From assembly GCF_004770765.1 (NCBI RefSeq), contig NZ_RQFK01000009.1, positions 1 to 64,000 on the forward strand: a stretch of DNA of 64,000 nt, read 5' to 3'. A model generated the notes under the pieces. That model did not search any database. It worked only from the letters and a program-made list of their open reading frames with translations, and was not told where the DNA came from. This stretch comes from Leptospira noumeaensis (GTDB lineage Bacteria > Spirochaetota > Leptospiria > Leptospirales > Leptospiraceae). Shown here in pieces: positions 9,746 through 19,280 of this stretch. Each line of letters opens with the position of its first letter. Within the stretch, counting starts at the first letter, position 1. Both the position numbers and the translations under genes were made by a program.

Positions 9746-11944
9746 GTGGGACTTCTCGATAGAGCCGAAGAAATTAAAAAAACTTCGGGTTCCTCGACTT
9801 CAAAAACTTCTACATCTGACAACGGCAAACCGTCTTTATTAAAAAAAGCAGAACAATTCCATGAGGAAAATTTGGTTCAAAATAAAGAATCAGTTCCTGT
9901 TGCGGATACCGACTCTGATTGGTTAGACGATAGTTTTTCAGATACCCTAGCTACAGAAATTGGCGACCTTCCTAGTCCCGATGGCGAAGAAGAATTTGAT
10001 CTCAGTGACATTCCTGAATTAACTGATTCTGATTTTGGTGAATTGGGTGATGATCCGTGGGACGAAAACCCATTACCACAATTAGAAAACGATCTGGAAG
10101 ATGGACTTGGTGATTACGAACCAATCAGTGATGAAAATACGGATTTCGAAATGGAACCCGAGTCTTCGCCTCAGCCAGAACCTGAATTAGATTTCAAATC
10201 AGAATTAGAATCAGAACCCGAAACCGAAACACCAATGCCAAGTTTCGATGAACCAGAGTTTGGTGATGATTTAATCGACCGTGATTACCATGATGAAACT
10301 TCAGAACCCGATGCCCCTCTTCCAGAAGTAAATATATTTGATGAATGGGAAAATGATGCTAAAAAAGAGGCTGCCAAACAACCGTTAAGACCCACCAAGG
10401 ATGATCCGGCTCCGATTGGAGAAGATGTATTATTTGATGATGAATCTGATTTTGGAACGGCCCCAATGTCCTATCATTTGGCTTCCAAAAAACGAATCGA
10501 AAACTACCAGGCTATTTTTGAAATCACCAAGGAAATTGCCTCTTCTAAAGAATTTTCAGATTATTTTGACAACTTGGTTTATAGTTTGATCGGGCAAGTT
10601 GGATGTAACTCTGTTGTGGTAATCACTTCGACGAACCGCAAAAATCCTAAATGGGAAGCTGTCACTGCACAAGGGGTTCAATTAAAAGATTCTTGGTATC
10701 TTTCCCCGAATGACGAAATTTATTCACGTATCTCTGATTCAGAAACAGTCATTTATGCAGGTGAATTTAAATCTTCTAGATTGCCAGAGAGAGAGTTTAA
10801 ATTACTCAATGAGATGGGTTCAGAGATTTTAGTTCCCATCCGTCATGGTGAAAAATGTTTTGGCCTCATTTCGCTTGGAAAATTAATTAACGGTGAAGAG
10901 TACATTACTGATGATTTGGAATTTGCCAAAATTGTCGGTGATATTGCTGGTTCTGTTTTTGAAAGAGTATCCGAATTTGAATCGATCAATGATGATTTAG
11001 TCCAAGCAAAGGAAGTCATTGAAATCAATGAGTCTGTTCTGCGATTTGCTCGTGATTTTGCTCGTGTTCGCAAAATGGATGAAGCCTATGATTTACTCAT
11101 CGAAAATATCAAAAACAAACTAGGTGTGAAACAATTTTCCTTTTTGGTTTTAGATTCAGAATCTCGCTCCGACTACATTGTGTTTGGTTCTAATTTCATT
11201 TTACCAGAAAGAATAAAAGACTTCAAACTTAGCAAAGATTCTGACATTGTCGGAATGGTTTCCAATGTTCCCGGTGTTTACCGTTTAGAAAACTTTAGAG
11301 AAGACGCCGAACTAAAATCCATATTCACAAACGATGAATTAGGGATTATGAGTGAATTCACTATTTTACCAATCATCAATTTGAATTGGCTAGTGGGTAT
11401 GATCATCGTACATTCAACTGGAACAGCATGGACAGATACCACAAGAGATGTTGGAGTTACGTTGTTAGAAACTTCTGCACCTGTATTTGCAAACTTACTG
11501 ATTTTACAAGAAAAAGAAGCCTTATTCAGAAATCCGTTCAATCCTTTAGAGTCTCGAATTTTAAGTGAAATTGAAAAAGCTTCACAGATGAATACAAACT
11601 TTACTGTGACTCTCTTTAAAATCCAGAACGTATCTCGAATGGTACATTTGGTGGGAGCAGGGGCATTTGCTCGTTATGCAGATGTTTTACGAAAAACAAT
11701 GATGGATCATATCGGTGAATTGGACTTTTTCACTAGAGTCGGCCAAGGAAAATTTGCAATGGTTCTTCATGGAAAAGACAAAGAAGAAACAGATGTTGTG
11801 ATTAAAAAAATCAAATCCTCTTTTGCAAAGAAAGAAGATTCGATTGTAGGATCGTTTCGCGCAACTTATCGAGTATTAAATTTATCATATCCGCATGATA
11901 CTAAGGACAAAAATCAGTTTTTGGAAATGGTTGAAGAAGCCTAA
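9746..11944 (+). CDS. GAF-GAF protein with degenerate GGDEF-like C-terminus
   Basis: A 732-residue cytoplasmic protein starting at GTG 9746. Residues 1-220 are a disordered acidic region similar in style to the preceding protein. Two GAF-like sensory domains follow (about 248-405 and 427-595). Residues about 602-730 have the layout of a diguanylate cyclase domain (RILSEIEKASQ..FTVTLFKI..RVGQGKFAMVL). The catalytic GG[DE]EF motif is replaced by VGQGKF near residue 665, so cyclase activity is unlikely. It could be a c-di-GMP or GTP-binding effector. Its place one base after the acidic repeat protein suggests that they act together. Confidence 0.85.
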   Translation: MGLLDRAEEIKKTSGSSTSKTSTSDNGKPSLLKKAEQFHEENLVQNKESVPVADTDSDWLDDSFSDTLATEIGDLPSPDGEEEFDLSDIPELTDSDFGELGDDPWDENPLPQLENDLEDGLGDYEPISDENTDFEMEPESSPQPEPELDFKSELESEPETETPMPSFDEPEFGDDLIDRDYHDETSEPDAPLPEVNIFDEWENDAKKEAAKQPLRPTKDDPAPIGEDVLFDDESDFGTAPMSYHLASKKRIENYQAIFEITKEIASSKEFSDYFDNLVYSLIGQVGCNSVVVITSTNRKNPKWEAVTAQGVQLKDSWYLSPNDEIYSRISDSETVIYAGEFKSSRLPEREFKLLNEMGSEILVPIRHGEKCFGLISLGKLINGEEYITDDLEFAKIVGDIAGSVFERVSEFESINDDLVQAKEVIEINESVLRFARDFARVRKMDEAYDLLIENIKNKLGVKQFSFLVLDSESRSDYIVFGSNFILPERIKDFKLSKDSDIVGMVSNVPGVYRLENFREDAELKSIFTNDELGIMSEFTILPIINLNWLVGMIIVHSTGTAWTDTTRDVGVTLLETSAPVFANLLILQEKEALFRNPFNPLESRILSEIEKASQMNTNFTVTLFKIQNVSRMVHLVGAGAFARYADVLRKTMMDHIGELDFFTRVGQGKFAMVLHGKDKEETDVVIKKIKSSFAKKEDSIVGSFRATYRVLNLSYPHDTKDKNQFLEMVEEA

Positions 11945-11958
11945 AATAAGTAACAACC

Positions 11959-13356
11959 GTGTTATTTAATTCGATTTCCTTCTTATCACATTTTGTAGTT
12001 TTCTATTCCATTTATTATTTTGCAACGGATAGGATACGTAAGTATTTACTTCTTTCCTTCGGTGTTTATTTTTATTCCCAGTGGAGTATCAATGCCACCT
12101 TTCTGCTTTTTCTATCAGTGGTTTTTAATTATAGTCTTGGAAGATACTTAAGCCTTCAAAATGGAAAATCTAAAAAAAACATCTTTGTTTTAGGAATCAC
12201 GGCAAACTTAGTTTATCTTGGTGTTTTCAAATACTTTGTTTTTGCCTGGGAGTTATTCGCCGATTTACGAATTGGGTTTGGTTTTTCTGGCCTCGAATGG
12301 AAGCCGGAAATTATATTACCCATAGGAATTTCTTTTTATACCTTCCATAACATAAGTTATTTGATAGAAGTTTATGATGAAAAAATTCTTCCATGTAAAA
12401 ACTTTTTTACATTTGCTATTTATGATTTATTTTTCCCACTTTTATTGCTTGGGCCCATTGAAAGACCAGGTAACTTAATCCCTCAAATCGAATCCAAACA
12501 AATCATTCTAAAAGAAAACATTTGGAATGGGATTTCTTTATTTCTTTGGGGTGTGTTTATCAAATCGGCCATTGCGGATCCTTTTTCTAGATACGTAGAA
12601 ATTCATGCAAAGGGTTTTGAAAGTTTAGAACCTGGAATCTTATGGATCGTAGCCCCTGTCATTGCCTTTCAGATTTACGCAGATTTTTTTGGATATTCTC
12701 TCTGTGCGATGGGTCTTGCCGAAATGATGGGTTTTCGATTGATGAATAATTTCAAACGACCTTTTTTTTCCTCCAATCCTTCCGAGTTTTGGTCCAAATG
12801 GCATATCTCTCTTTCCACTTGGCTAAGAGATTATGTGTATATAAAGTTAGGTGGTAATAGGCATGGGTTTTTAAGAGAAAATACAAACCTGATGGTAGTT
12901 TGGTTCCTTGCTGGTATTTGGCATGGAGCCGGGTATGGGTTTGTGATTTGGGGAGTTTATTTAGGTTTTTGTTTGGTTTTGTATCGTTGTTTAAAACATT
13001 ATGGACTTATCAAACAAGGTAGTCGTGTCCAGTCTACACTTGGAACTATTTTTACCTTTTATAGTTTTTCCCTTGGCCTTCTTCTTTTTCGAATCCATTC
13101 CCCTTCGGAAACCAAATTGATTTTAGAAAACCTATTTTTTCTCCCTAAACTTTCATCCATACCGACGATGATAGTGATCACAACGATTCCGTTGTTGGTT
13201 TTTGATTTTTGGCAAGAATGGAAAGATACAGAACGTCCAACTTTTTTTATCTCCACCAAACCATATTCATTTCTTTTTATGTTCTTTGTATTATTCCTTT
13301 GGTTTTCGTTATTTTCCCCTTTTGGAAAACAGGATTTTTTCTATTTTCAGTTTTAA
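11959..13356 (+). CDS. MBOAT-family membrane O-acyltransferase (AlgI/DltB-like)
   Basis: A 465-residue multi-pass membrane protein. The stretch SNPSEFWSKWHISLSTWLRD followed by GGNR, and the catalytic histidine in LAGIWHGAGYGF (His322), identify the MBOAT fold. AlgI-type members pass acyl groups across the membrane to a periplasmic SGNH partner that acylates polysaccharide. The next gene encodes such an SGNH protein, which supports this role. Translation starts at GTG 11959. The target glycan cannot be read from the sequence. Confidence 0.93.
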   Translation: MLFNSISFLSHFVVFYSIYYFATDRIRKYLLLSFGVYFYSQWSINATFLLFLSVVFNYSLGRYLSLQNGKSKKNIFVLGITANLVYLGVFKYFVFAWELFADLRIGFGFSGLEWKPEIILPIGISFYTFHNISYLIEVYDEKILPCKNFFTFAIYDLFFPLLLLGPIERPGNLIPQIESKQIILKENIWNGISLFLWGVFIKSAIADPFSRYVEIHAKGFESLEPGILWIVAPVIAFQIYADFFGYSLCAMGLAEMMGFRLMNNFKRPFFSSNPSEFWSKWHISLSTWLRDYVYIKLGGNRHGFLRENTNLMVVWFLAGIWHGAGYGFVIWGVYLGFCLVLYRCLKHYGLIKQGSRVQSTLGTIFTFYSFSLGLLLFRIHSPSETKLILENLFFLPKLSSIPTMIVITTIPLLVFDFWQEWKDTERPTFFISTKPYSFLFMFFVLFLWFSLFSPFGKQDFFYFQF

Positions 13357-13365
13357 CCTAAATTT

Positions 13366-14409
13366 ATGAAAATTCGTTATTTAATCATTTCCTTTGTTTT
13401 TATCTCTTTATTTATGCACCTAACATGGGAATGGTTCATTCCGTATTGTGAAACCACTTCTTCTTATTGGTATTTATCCAGAAGTAGGAAGATTAATACG
13501 GAGGCAAAAATTTTGGTATTAGGAGATAGCCAGATTGTCAGTGGAATCTCTCCTGATTTTTTTGCAGAAGTGGAGAACGTGCCCTCGGAAGAAGTTTTAT
13601 ACTTTCCTAAACCGAGCCAACAACCAGAAGGAATTCTTGTCGATTCATTGGAGCTGATCCACCAACTTCCCAAACTACGAAAAGTGTATATGAATCTCTC
13701 TCCATTAAATACGAGTAAAAACTCTGTGACCGATGCAAACCGACAATTGTTTTATTCCTTTGGGAACTTATCAAAAGAAAGTATCGTTCATCCAATGGTC
13801 AGAAAAGCCTATTTCCCTAATCTAACGGATCTAAGTTGGAAAATTGTAATTTCTGTATTTCCTTATTTTGGCCTCAGTTCGAACTTAAATCGATTGGTAT
13901 ATGACCCTGCGGTACAGGCAGATGTTCCGAGAAGGAAACAAGAGTTTTTATACATTCAGGAAAGTATGGAAAAAAGACAAGGTTCTTGGGTTTGGAAATC
14001 AATTGGTGAAGACCCAAGTTTACAAGAGAAAGAAGAATTTCCAGAAAATAGTTCCTTAGTCCTTGCCGGAAAAAGAGACCTTTCCGTATCCATTTGGAGT
14101 GAAATTGTAAAATTATGGAGGGAAAACAACGTTGAAGTTGTTTTTCTTAGAATTCCTTTTTCACCGAAAATGGAAAAAGACATTCTAAAAACGAATGCTA
14201 ATGCTGTCAGTGATGAGATTTTTAAAACGGTTATGCTTGAACCTAACAAAAAGAAGGTGGCTGTGTTTGATTTTCGATCAGTGTTTTTAAATGAGTATCA
14301 GAATTTTGCAGATTTAACCCATCTCAACCAAAAAGGAAGAGATGCGTTTTCACTGATTTTGAAGAAAGTGTTATTTGATCACACCAACTCGCCGACCCAG
14401 GGCATGTAG
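13366..14409 (+). CDS. SGNH-type protein paired with the MBOAT acyltransferase
   Basis: A 347-residue protein with an N-terminal hydrophobic anchor or signal (residues 4-22). It has an SGNH hydrolase layout: GDSQ with the nucleophile serine near residue 55, and a C-terminal DLTH (Asp316, His319) that completes the triad. It starts nine bases after the MBOAT gene, as AlgI/AlgX- or DltB/DltD-type pairs do. Leptospira has a family of such proteins that I recall being labelled DUF1574, but I could not search it. Its 3' end overlaps a convergent small gene by 39 bases. Confidence 0.85.
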   Translation: MKIRYLIISFVFISLFMHLTWEWFIPYCETTSSYWYLSRSRKINTEAKILVLGDSQIVSGISPDFFAEVENVPSEEVLYFPKPSQQPEGILVDSLELIHQLPKLRKVYMNLSPLNTSKNSVTDANRQLFYSFGNLSKESIVHPMVRKAYFPNLTDLSWKIVISVFPYFGLSSNLNRLVYDPAVQADVPRRKQEFLYIQESMEKRQGSWVWKSIGEDPSLQEKEEFPENSSLVLAGKRDLSVSIWSEIVKLWRENNVEVVFLRIPFSPKMEKDILKTNANAVSDEIFKTVMLEPNKKKVAVFDFRSVFLNEYQNFADLTHLNQKGRDAFSLILKKVLFDHTNSPTQGM

Positions 14410-14556
14410 GTTGATTCCCCATCCAAGACCAAAAAATTGTTTTGGTGTAAGGATTTCCTCTGTGCTGGGATCCCAGATATCTTTTACAAATGCTTCTGCT
14501 GTGATTTCTGTTCCGTAAGGAATTCCCCAGAAATTTTTATCTTCATTGTATGACAT
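14371..14556 (-). CDS. Conserved-looking 61-residue protein downstream of carA
   Basis: A small soluble protein of 61 residues rich in Gly, Trp and aromatic residues (KNFWGIPYGTEITAEAFVKD, later FFGLGWGINLHALGRRVG). I do not recognise its family. It is preceded by a near-perfect Shine-Dalgarno sequence (AAAGGAGG, six to seven bases before the ATG), so I consider it real. It lies 28 bases after the carA stop on the same strand and is probably co-transcribed. Its last 39 bases overlap the 3' end of the plus-strand SGNH gene. Confidence 0.85.
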   Translation of the reverse strand: MSYNEDKNFWGIPYGTEITAEAFVKDIWDPSTEEILTPKQFFGLGWGINLHALGRRVGVIK

Positions 14557-14584
14557 GAATTTGCCTCCTTTATTTGACCCAAGT

Positions 14585-15679
14585 CTAGGATCTGGAGGAT
14601 TCTACCATAGTATAAAATTCTTGGAAATGATAGGCGGAGTCGTGAGGTCCAGGGCATGCTTCTGGGTGGTATTGGACTGCCATTACCGGTAAACCCTTGG
14701 TTTTGAGACCAGCCACCGTATTGTCGAATAAATTGATTCTTGTGATTGGCATATCGCTAGAAGACTCGCCTAACACATGGAAGCCATGGTTTTGGGAAGT
14801 GATTTCAATTTTTCCAGTTTCTTCGTTACGGACAGGATGGTTCCCACCACGGTGACCAAATTTAAGTTTGGCTGTCTGTTTCCCAAGCGCTAGTCCAATG
14901 ATTTGGTGACCTAAACAGATTCCAAAAAGTGGTTTTTTTGCATCCATGATGGCTTTTGCAGATGAGATTGCGTAGTCAAGAGGAGCCGGATCTCCTGGTC
15001 CATTGGATAGGAAAAATGCATCGAATCCATCTTTCAGTAAATCTTCTGCTTTGGTTTTTGCAGGAAAAACATGTACATTGAATCCAGCAGAATCTAATAA
15101 TTTGAGTATATTTCTTTTGATTCCAAAATCATAAACGGCAAGTTTGAACTTACTTGGAGAATGAGCACCAAACAAATATGGTTTTTCACAAGTCACCACT
15201 TGCGCAAGATCTTGGCCTTCCATGGAAGGTGCATTTTTGACTGCTTCCAGAAAAGAATCTTCATACGTTTCGCTGATAAAAATTCCGCAAGACATCGCTC
15301 CAGAATTTCGGATAATACGCGTTAGCTTGCGTGTATCAATCCCTTCGATGGCAGGAACTCCAAATCGAATGAGAAACTCACTGAGTGTTTCTTTGGATTG
15401 AAAGTTGGAAGGTCGTTTGACATATTCTTTGACAATCAGTCCAGAAGCCTGGATCTTGTCTGACTCCATATCGTCTGGATTGATTCCATAGTTTCCAATC
15501 ATGGGGTAGGTAAGGGTCACGAGTTGGCCTTTATAAGAAGGGTCAGTGATGATTTCCTGATATCCCGCCATAGAGGTATTGAAGACTACCTCGCCAATCG
15601 AATTCTTATTTGCACCGAAGGATCGGCCCTTCATGACCGTTCCGTTTGCTAAAACCAAAAAAGCCTGCATCAAATCCAT
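14585..15679 (-). CDS. carA: Carbamoyl-phosphate synthase small (glutaminase) subunit
   Basis: Hydrolyses glutamine and passes ammonia to CarB for carbamoyl phosphate, the precursor of pyrimidines and arginine. The N-terminal CarA domain ([17 protein letters not shown]) is followed by a class I glutamine amidotransferase domain: the nucleophile Cys255 in GICLGHQ and the His/Glu pair in [10 protein letters not shown]. At 364 residues it is full length. carB is not in this window. It lies between two small minus-strand genes. Confidence 0.97.
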   Translation of the reverse strand: MDLMQAFLVLANGTVMKGRSFGANKNSIGEVVFNTSMAGYQEIITDPSYKGQLVTLTYPMIGNYGINPDDMESDKIQASGLIVKEYVKRPSNFQSKETLSEFLIRFGVPAIEGIDTRKLTRIIRNSGAMSCGIFISETYEDSFLEAVKNAPSMEGQDLAQVVTCEKPYLFGAHSPSKFKLAVYDFGIKRNILKLLDSAGFNVHVFPAKTKAEDLLKDGFDAFFLSNGPGDPAPLDYAISSAKAIMDAKKPLFGICLGHQIIGLALGKQTAKLKFGHRGGNHPVRNEETGKIEITSQNHGFHVLGESSSDMPITRINLFDNTVAGLKTKGLPVMAVQYHPEACPGPHDSAYHFQEFYTMVESSRS

Positions 15680-15716
15680 TCCAAAGAATCACTTCCTAAT
15701 GACGAACAAAAATTCA

Positions 15717-16286
15717 TCAGTCTTTGATGTAATATCTTTTGATCCTGTCGTAGCGGTAGTCTCCATCGATTTCCACGGTTTCCATTCGGGAAAGGGATTC
15801 CGCCATTTCCTTGGCAAGAGAAGGCTCTATGGTCAGGTAAGACCGTCTCCCTCGAACAAGATAGACGATTTGGCCTGTGGTTCCATCGGCTTCGATGACT
15901 TGGCCTTGGATCTTTTTGGTTTGGGAAGAAGAAGAACTGACTGAAACCTGATATTTTTGGAAGATATGAGGTTTCCCCACACAGAGCCAAATGTCTGAGG
16001 TAGGAGAAACTTGTGTGGCTTTTCCTTCAATATGATGTTTTTCATAAGGTTGATTTCCCAATGCCGATTTCATGGTATCGGCATCGCAGAATATAGTTTT
16101 TTCGCGGAGGGTCGTGCTGTCCAAATAGCGGAATTGTGGTTCTGAGCCTTGTGCCTCCCAACGCACCAATTCGCCTGAAAAACGGATCACCTTCCTTTCT
16201 TTGGCAAAGAGAGCGTTTGAAAACAGAACAAAAAGCAAGAATAATCTGCAAATAAGGAAAACTTGTTTAGACGGCATTAGACTCAT
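15717..16286 (-). CDS. Secreted or periplasmic protein of unknown function
   Basis: About 190 residues, with an N-terminal signal peptide (VFLICRLFLLFVLFSNALFA, cleavage before KERK). The mature part is mostly beta-strand-like and includes two cysteines that could pair. The segment EADGTTGQIVYLVRGRRSYL and the last part (METVEIDGDYRYDRIKRYYI) suggest a small OB- or SH3-like barrel, but I do not recognise a family. Start choice is uncertain between ATG 16277, ATG 16286 and an upstream in-frame start at 16307. It lies 37 bases upstream of carA on the same strand. Confidence 0.75.
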   Translation of the reverse strand: MSLMPSKQVFLICRLFLLFVLFSNALFAKERKVIRFSGELVRWEAQGSEPQFRYLDSTTLREKTIFCDADTMKSALGNQPYEKHHIEGKATQVSPTSDIWLCVGKPHIFQKYQVSVSSSSSQTKKIQGQVIEADGTTGQIVYLVRGRRSYLTIEPSLAKEMAESLSRMETVEIDGDYRYDRIKRYYIKD

Positions 16287-16335
16287 TCGAATTACCACAT
16301 TTAACACAATTTTCGTTAAGATTTAACAATTTTAT

Positions 16336-16364
16336 TTGACAAATCCTAGAAGAACGACTAGTTT
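16336..16364 (+). promoter_or_regulatory. Sigma70-type promoter for ompL1
   Basis: A consensus -35 TTGACA (16336-16341), a 17-base spacer, and -10 TAGTTT (16359-16364), about 100 bases before the ompL1 ATG. The long leader ends with a strong AAGGAG ribosome binding site. This is the clearest promoter in the window and fits a highly expressed porin. Confidence 0.7.
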
Positions 16365-16461
16365 CATTGCAATTGTCGGTATGAACGACTGCTCACATGC
16401 ATTCGTTTGTCCACAGGTACGAAAAAAATTCAGGAAACAACTCATTAAGGAGTAATCATCA

Positions 16462-17388
16462 ATGCTGAAATCTCTACGTTTTGGAATGATGGGGTTCTTA
16501 CTTTTGTGCTTAGCTGGTAGCTTAAGCGCACAAACAGGTCCTCGTTCTTATTTTATGATCGGTCTTGGAGCTCAATTTGACCTAGCTCAACTCGGCGGAA
16601 CCATCACAAAAGATGGTCTTGATTCTGGCCAACCCAGACTTACTGCTTCTGGCCAGCCTTACGGAACACCTCAAAAAGCAATCTATGCAGAAAACACATT
16701 GATCAGCTTAAAGAGAACAACTGGTGGTGCTGTTGGTGCAAAAACTAGCGGAGCTATGGTCGGTGGTAACCTCAACATAGGTTACGAAAAAGAAGGGATC
16801 TTTGGAATCAATAGCCTTTTCTGGAGAATCAACGTTAACTACACTACTAAAATCGCTGGTGGTGAGACGTCTTCTACAGTTATGGGATACAAATGGTTAG
16901 ACCAAGAGTGGCAATATACTGCTTGGACTGTGCCAACTTACCTTGGTATCAAATTATACAATGCAGCAAATGACACAGCAATCTACGTCGGAGCTGGTGT
17001 GAACTACTTCCAAGGATGGTGGGGAGTTTCTGGAACAATCAACAACCCTGCGTTAGAAAGTTTTACTGCAGGGTTGGGTCGTAACGGTGCTCCATTATTG
17101 GGAGCTGGTGGTGGAACCCTTCTTGGTGATGCACCAAGCCCAGGAATCCACAAAGAAAACGTACGTTTCGGTGCTAGCGGGATCGGTCTCAACTGGCTCG
17201 TAGGTGCACAAACAAAAGTTACTGACAAAGGTCACCTTTTCTTTGAACTCGAAACTATCCTTTCCGCAGGAATGGGTGTAGGTGGAGTTTCTTCTATCGG
17301 TGGTGCTTCTGCTCTTGCTCCTTGGGTTGCTTACCCAGTAGTGATCGGTGGACAAACTTACCGTGTAGGTTACAAACTCGAAATCTAA
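16462..17388 (+). CDS. ompL1: OmpL1-family outer-membrane porin
   Basis: A 308-residue exported beta-barrel with signal peptide (FLLLCLAGSLSAQ, cleavage near residue 23). It matches the OmpL1 porin of Leptospira from memory. Shared segments include QLGGTITKDGLD, a PxKAIxAEN..L..RTTGG segment, AMVGGNL, and the C-terminal part VTDKGHLFFELETILSA followed by YPVVIGGQTYRVGYK. It ends in alternating hydrophobic residues as barrels do. It has its own promoter and terminator, so it is a monocistronic unit. It should form a diffusion pore in the outer membrane. Confidence 0.92.
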   Translation: MLKSLRFGMMGFLLLCLAGSLSAQTGPRSYFMIGLGAQFDLAQLGGTITKDGLDSGQPRLTASGQPYGTPQKAIYAENTLISLKRTTGGAVGAKTSGAMVGGNLNIGYEKEGIFGINSLFWRINVNYTTKIAGGETSSTVMGYKWLDQEWQYTAWTVPTYLGIKLYNAANDTAIYVGAGVNYFQGWWGVSGTINNPALESFTAGLGRNGAPLLGAGGGTLLGDAPSPGIHKENVRFGASGIGLNWLVGAQTKVTDKGHLFFELETILSAGMGVGGVSSIGGASALAPWVAYPVVIGGQTYRVGYKLEI

Positions 17389-17411
17389 TCAGTTTTTTTA
17401 CTGATCAGACG

Positions 17412-17446
17412 AAAGCCGGTGTTGGTTTCCAACCCCGGCTTTTTTT
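17412..17446 (+). terminator. Rho-independent terminator of ompL1
   Basis: A GC-rich hairpin (AAGCCGG...CCGGCTT with a GTTGG/CCAAC inner stem) followed by seven T residues, 23 bases after the ompL1 stop. It also abuts the stop of the convergent minus-strand pterin dehydratase gene. Confidence 0.9.
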
Positions 17447-17741
17447 ATGCCATCAGCGCTGTGATGAAGTGTTTATCTTTTGTCGAAAGGGTATTTGTTT
17501 CATGGGTAAAAAGTTTGATTTTCAGTTTGTTGTAAACGTTCCAAATTTCAGCATGATGGTCTAAAGATTCGGAAACGAATGCTAGTTTTGTGAGAAAGAC
17601 AAAGGCTTCTTTGAAATCTCTAAACTCTTTTTCATATTTAAAAAAGGAAACACCATCCTTTGTTTCCAGTTTCCAATCCTTATACGTATTTAATAAAGTA
17701 TCGATTTCCTCGGTCGTCAGCTTTGTAGGTTTTTCTCTCAT
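17445..17741 (-). CDS. phhB: Pterin-4a-carbinolamine dehydratase
   Basis: A 98-residue protein of the PhhB/DCoH family, which dehydrates 4a-hydroxytetrahydropterin. The core DHHAEIWNVYNKLKIKLFTH contains the conserved histidines and the NVYNKLxIxLxTH signature. No aromatic amino acid hydroxylase is nearby, so its pterin substrate here is unclear. Stand-alone members are also linked to molybdopterin metabolism. It overlaps the EamA gene by four bases and ends the minus-strand run from 20475. Confidence 0.92.
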   Translation of the reverse strand: MREKPTKLTTEEIDTLLNTYKDWKLETKDGVSFFKYEKEFRDFKEAFVFLTKLAFVSESLDHHAEIWNVYNKLKIKLFTHETNTLSTKDKHFITALMA

Positions 17742-18625
17742 GGTTTCCCCTTTTTTTTATGAAAAACAATCAGATACAATCCAAGAAGGATAAACCCTGC
17801 ACCAATTAATTTTTGACTATCAACTGGTTCCTTCATAAATAAAATCCCAACAAACATTAAAAAGATGGGTTCTATAAGTAGTGTTGCATTGAGTTTACTG
17901 ATAGGCAAATGGTTATGTGCTTCAAAATAAAAAGCTCGTCCTAAAAAATATCCTAACAATGAAAATAATCCAAGGATGATGATAACAGAAACTTGCGGAA
18001 CATAAAAACTACCGATGTAGAATGAATATAAAAAGAAAAATACTGTAAGTAGGAAAAGACGCAAATATGCATACTCGAGTCCCAGAATTTCCGGAATGTA
18101 TTTTTTGATCATATAACTTTGGATCGCAAAAAGAAAGGCACTGAGTAAAATCAAAAATGCGGAAATCAGTTTGATTTGGCCTTGTAAGGTGGAAATCATA
18201 TAGATTCCAAGAATGGCAATCAAGATTCCGAAGACTTCTCTCCCTTTTAATTTTTCTCCAAGAAAAAATACTCCGAGTATCACATTATACAGCACGGTGG
18301 TTTTGATTAGGATCGCCGAAGGCCCTAAATCGGTTTGCTTGAGAGCATAATAATACAAAACAATTCCAATGGCATTGGAAATGGTTCCTAAAATTAAGAT
18401 GAGGCCATCACGTTTGATCGTGGTGATGACCTTGGTTTGTCTTTTTTTAGAAAATAAAAAGTAAGGTGTTACAATTAACAATGCAAACCCAACACCGAAT
18501 AGGGCCGCGATTTCAGGTTCTGTATTGTACTTGCGAAAAATTTCTTTGAAACCAATAACTTCAAAGGCAAAAAAAACACCAGTTAGGAATACAAAAAAAT
18601 ATCCCTTTTTTTCATTTCCAGTCAA
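17738..18625 (-). CDS. EamA-family (DMT) transporter
   Basis: A 295-residue inner-membrane protein with about ten membrane segments arranged as two EamA repeats. Typical features are the early [12 protein letters not shown] segment, [13 protein letters not shown], and the second-repeat [19 protein letters not shown]. The family exports or exchanges small metabolites; no substrate can be assigned. It overlaps ung by 14 bases upstream and the pterin dehydratase by four bases downstream. Confidence 0.9.
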   Translation of the reverse strand: MTGNEKKGYFFVFLTGVFFAFEVIGFKEIFRKYNTEPEIAALFGVGFALLIVTPYFLFSKKRQTKVITTIKRDGLILILGTISNAIGIVLYYYALKQTDLGPSAILIKTTVLYNVILGVFFLGEKLKGREVFGILIAILGIYMISTLQGQIKLISAFLILLSAFLFAIQSYMIKKYIPEILGLEYAYLRLFLLTVFFFLYSFYIGSFYVPQVSVIIILGLFSLLGYFLGRAFYFEAHNHLPISKLNATLLIEPIFLMFVGILFMKEPVDSQKLIGAGFILLGLYLIVFHKKKGKP

Positions 18626-19280
18626 TGGGTTCTTTTCCTTGGGAAACTAAATACTCATTTGTTTTTGAGAAATGTTGATTTCCTAAAAATCCACGATAAG
18701 CCGAGAGTGGAGAAGGGTGTGCTGATTTTAGAACATAGTGTTTGTTTGGCGGTATGAGGATTTCTTTTTTCTGGGCAAAAGATCCCCATAACAAAAACAC
18801 GAGGTTGGATTTTTTCTCTGCCAAGATTCGGATGGCAGCGTCAGTAAATTCTTCCCAACCTTTATTTTGGTGAGATCCAGCTTTGTCTTTTTGAACTGTA
18901 AGAGTAGCATTTAACAGAAGTACACCTTGGTTTGCCCAGCGTGTGAGGTTTCCTGTTTTAGGAATGGGAATTTTTAGATCATCATGAATTTCTTTAAATA
19001 TATTTTGTAAGGAAGGTGGGTGCGGAACACCATCATTTACAGAAAAACAAAGACCATGGGCCTGCCCTGGACCGTGGTAAGGGTCTTGGCCGAGGATCAC
19101 AACCTTTACTTTGTCAAAGGGGCAAGAGTCAAATGCATTGAAGATCAGTTTTGCGGGTGGGTAAACAACCTTAGATTTATATTCTTCTCTGATCCATTCC
19201 CGTAAGTTCGAAAAATATGGTTTTTCAAATTCTAATTGTAGAACTTCTTTCCAACCTGGTTCAATTTGAACGTCTTTCAA
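18612..19280 (-). CDS. ung: Uracil-DNA glycosylase
   Basis: Removes uracil from DNA as the first step of base excision repair. Family 1 motifs are clear: [18 protein letters not shown] with the catalytic Asp, and [13 protein letters not shown] with the catalytic His and minor-groove loop. I choose TTG 19280, giving [14 protein letters not shown], because family members begin close to this point. An in-frame ATG at 19328 would add 16 residues and overlap the upstream gene by 68 bases. With TTG the overlap is 20 bases. Confidence 0.93.
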   Translation of the reverse strand: MKDVQIEPGWKEVLQLEFEKPYFSNLREWIREEYKSKVVYPPAKLIFNAFDSCPFDKVKVVILGQDPYHGPGQAHGLCFSVNDGVPHPPSLQNIFKEIHDDLKIPIPKTGNLTRWANQGVLLLNATLTVQKDKAGSHQNKGWEEFTDAAIRILAEKKSNLVFLLWGSFAQKKEILIPPNKHYVLKSAHPSPLSAYRGFLGNQHFSKTNEYLVSQGKEPIDWK

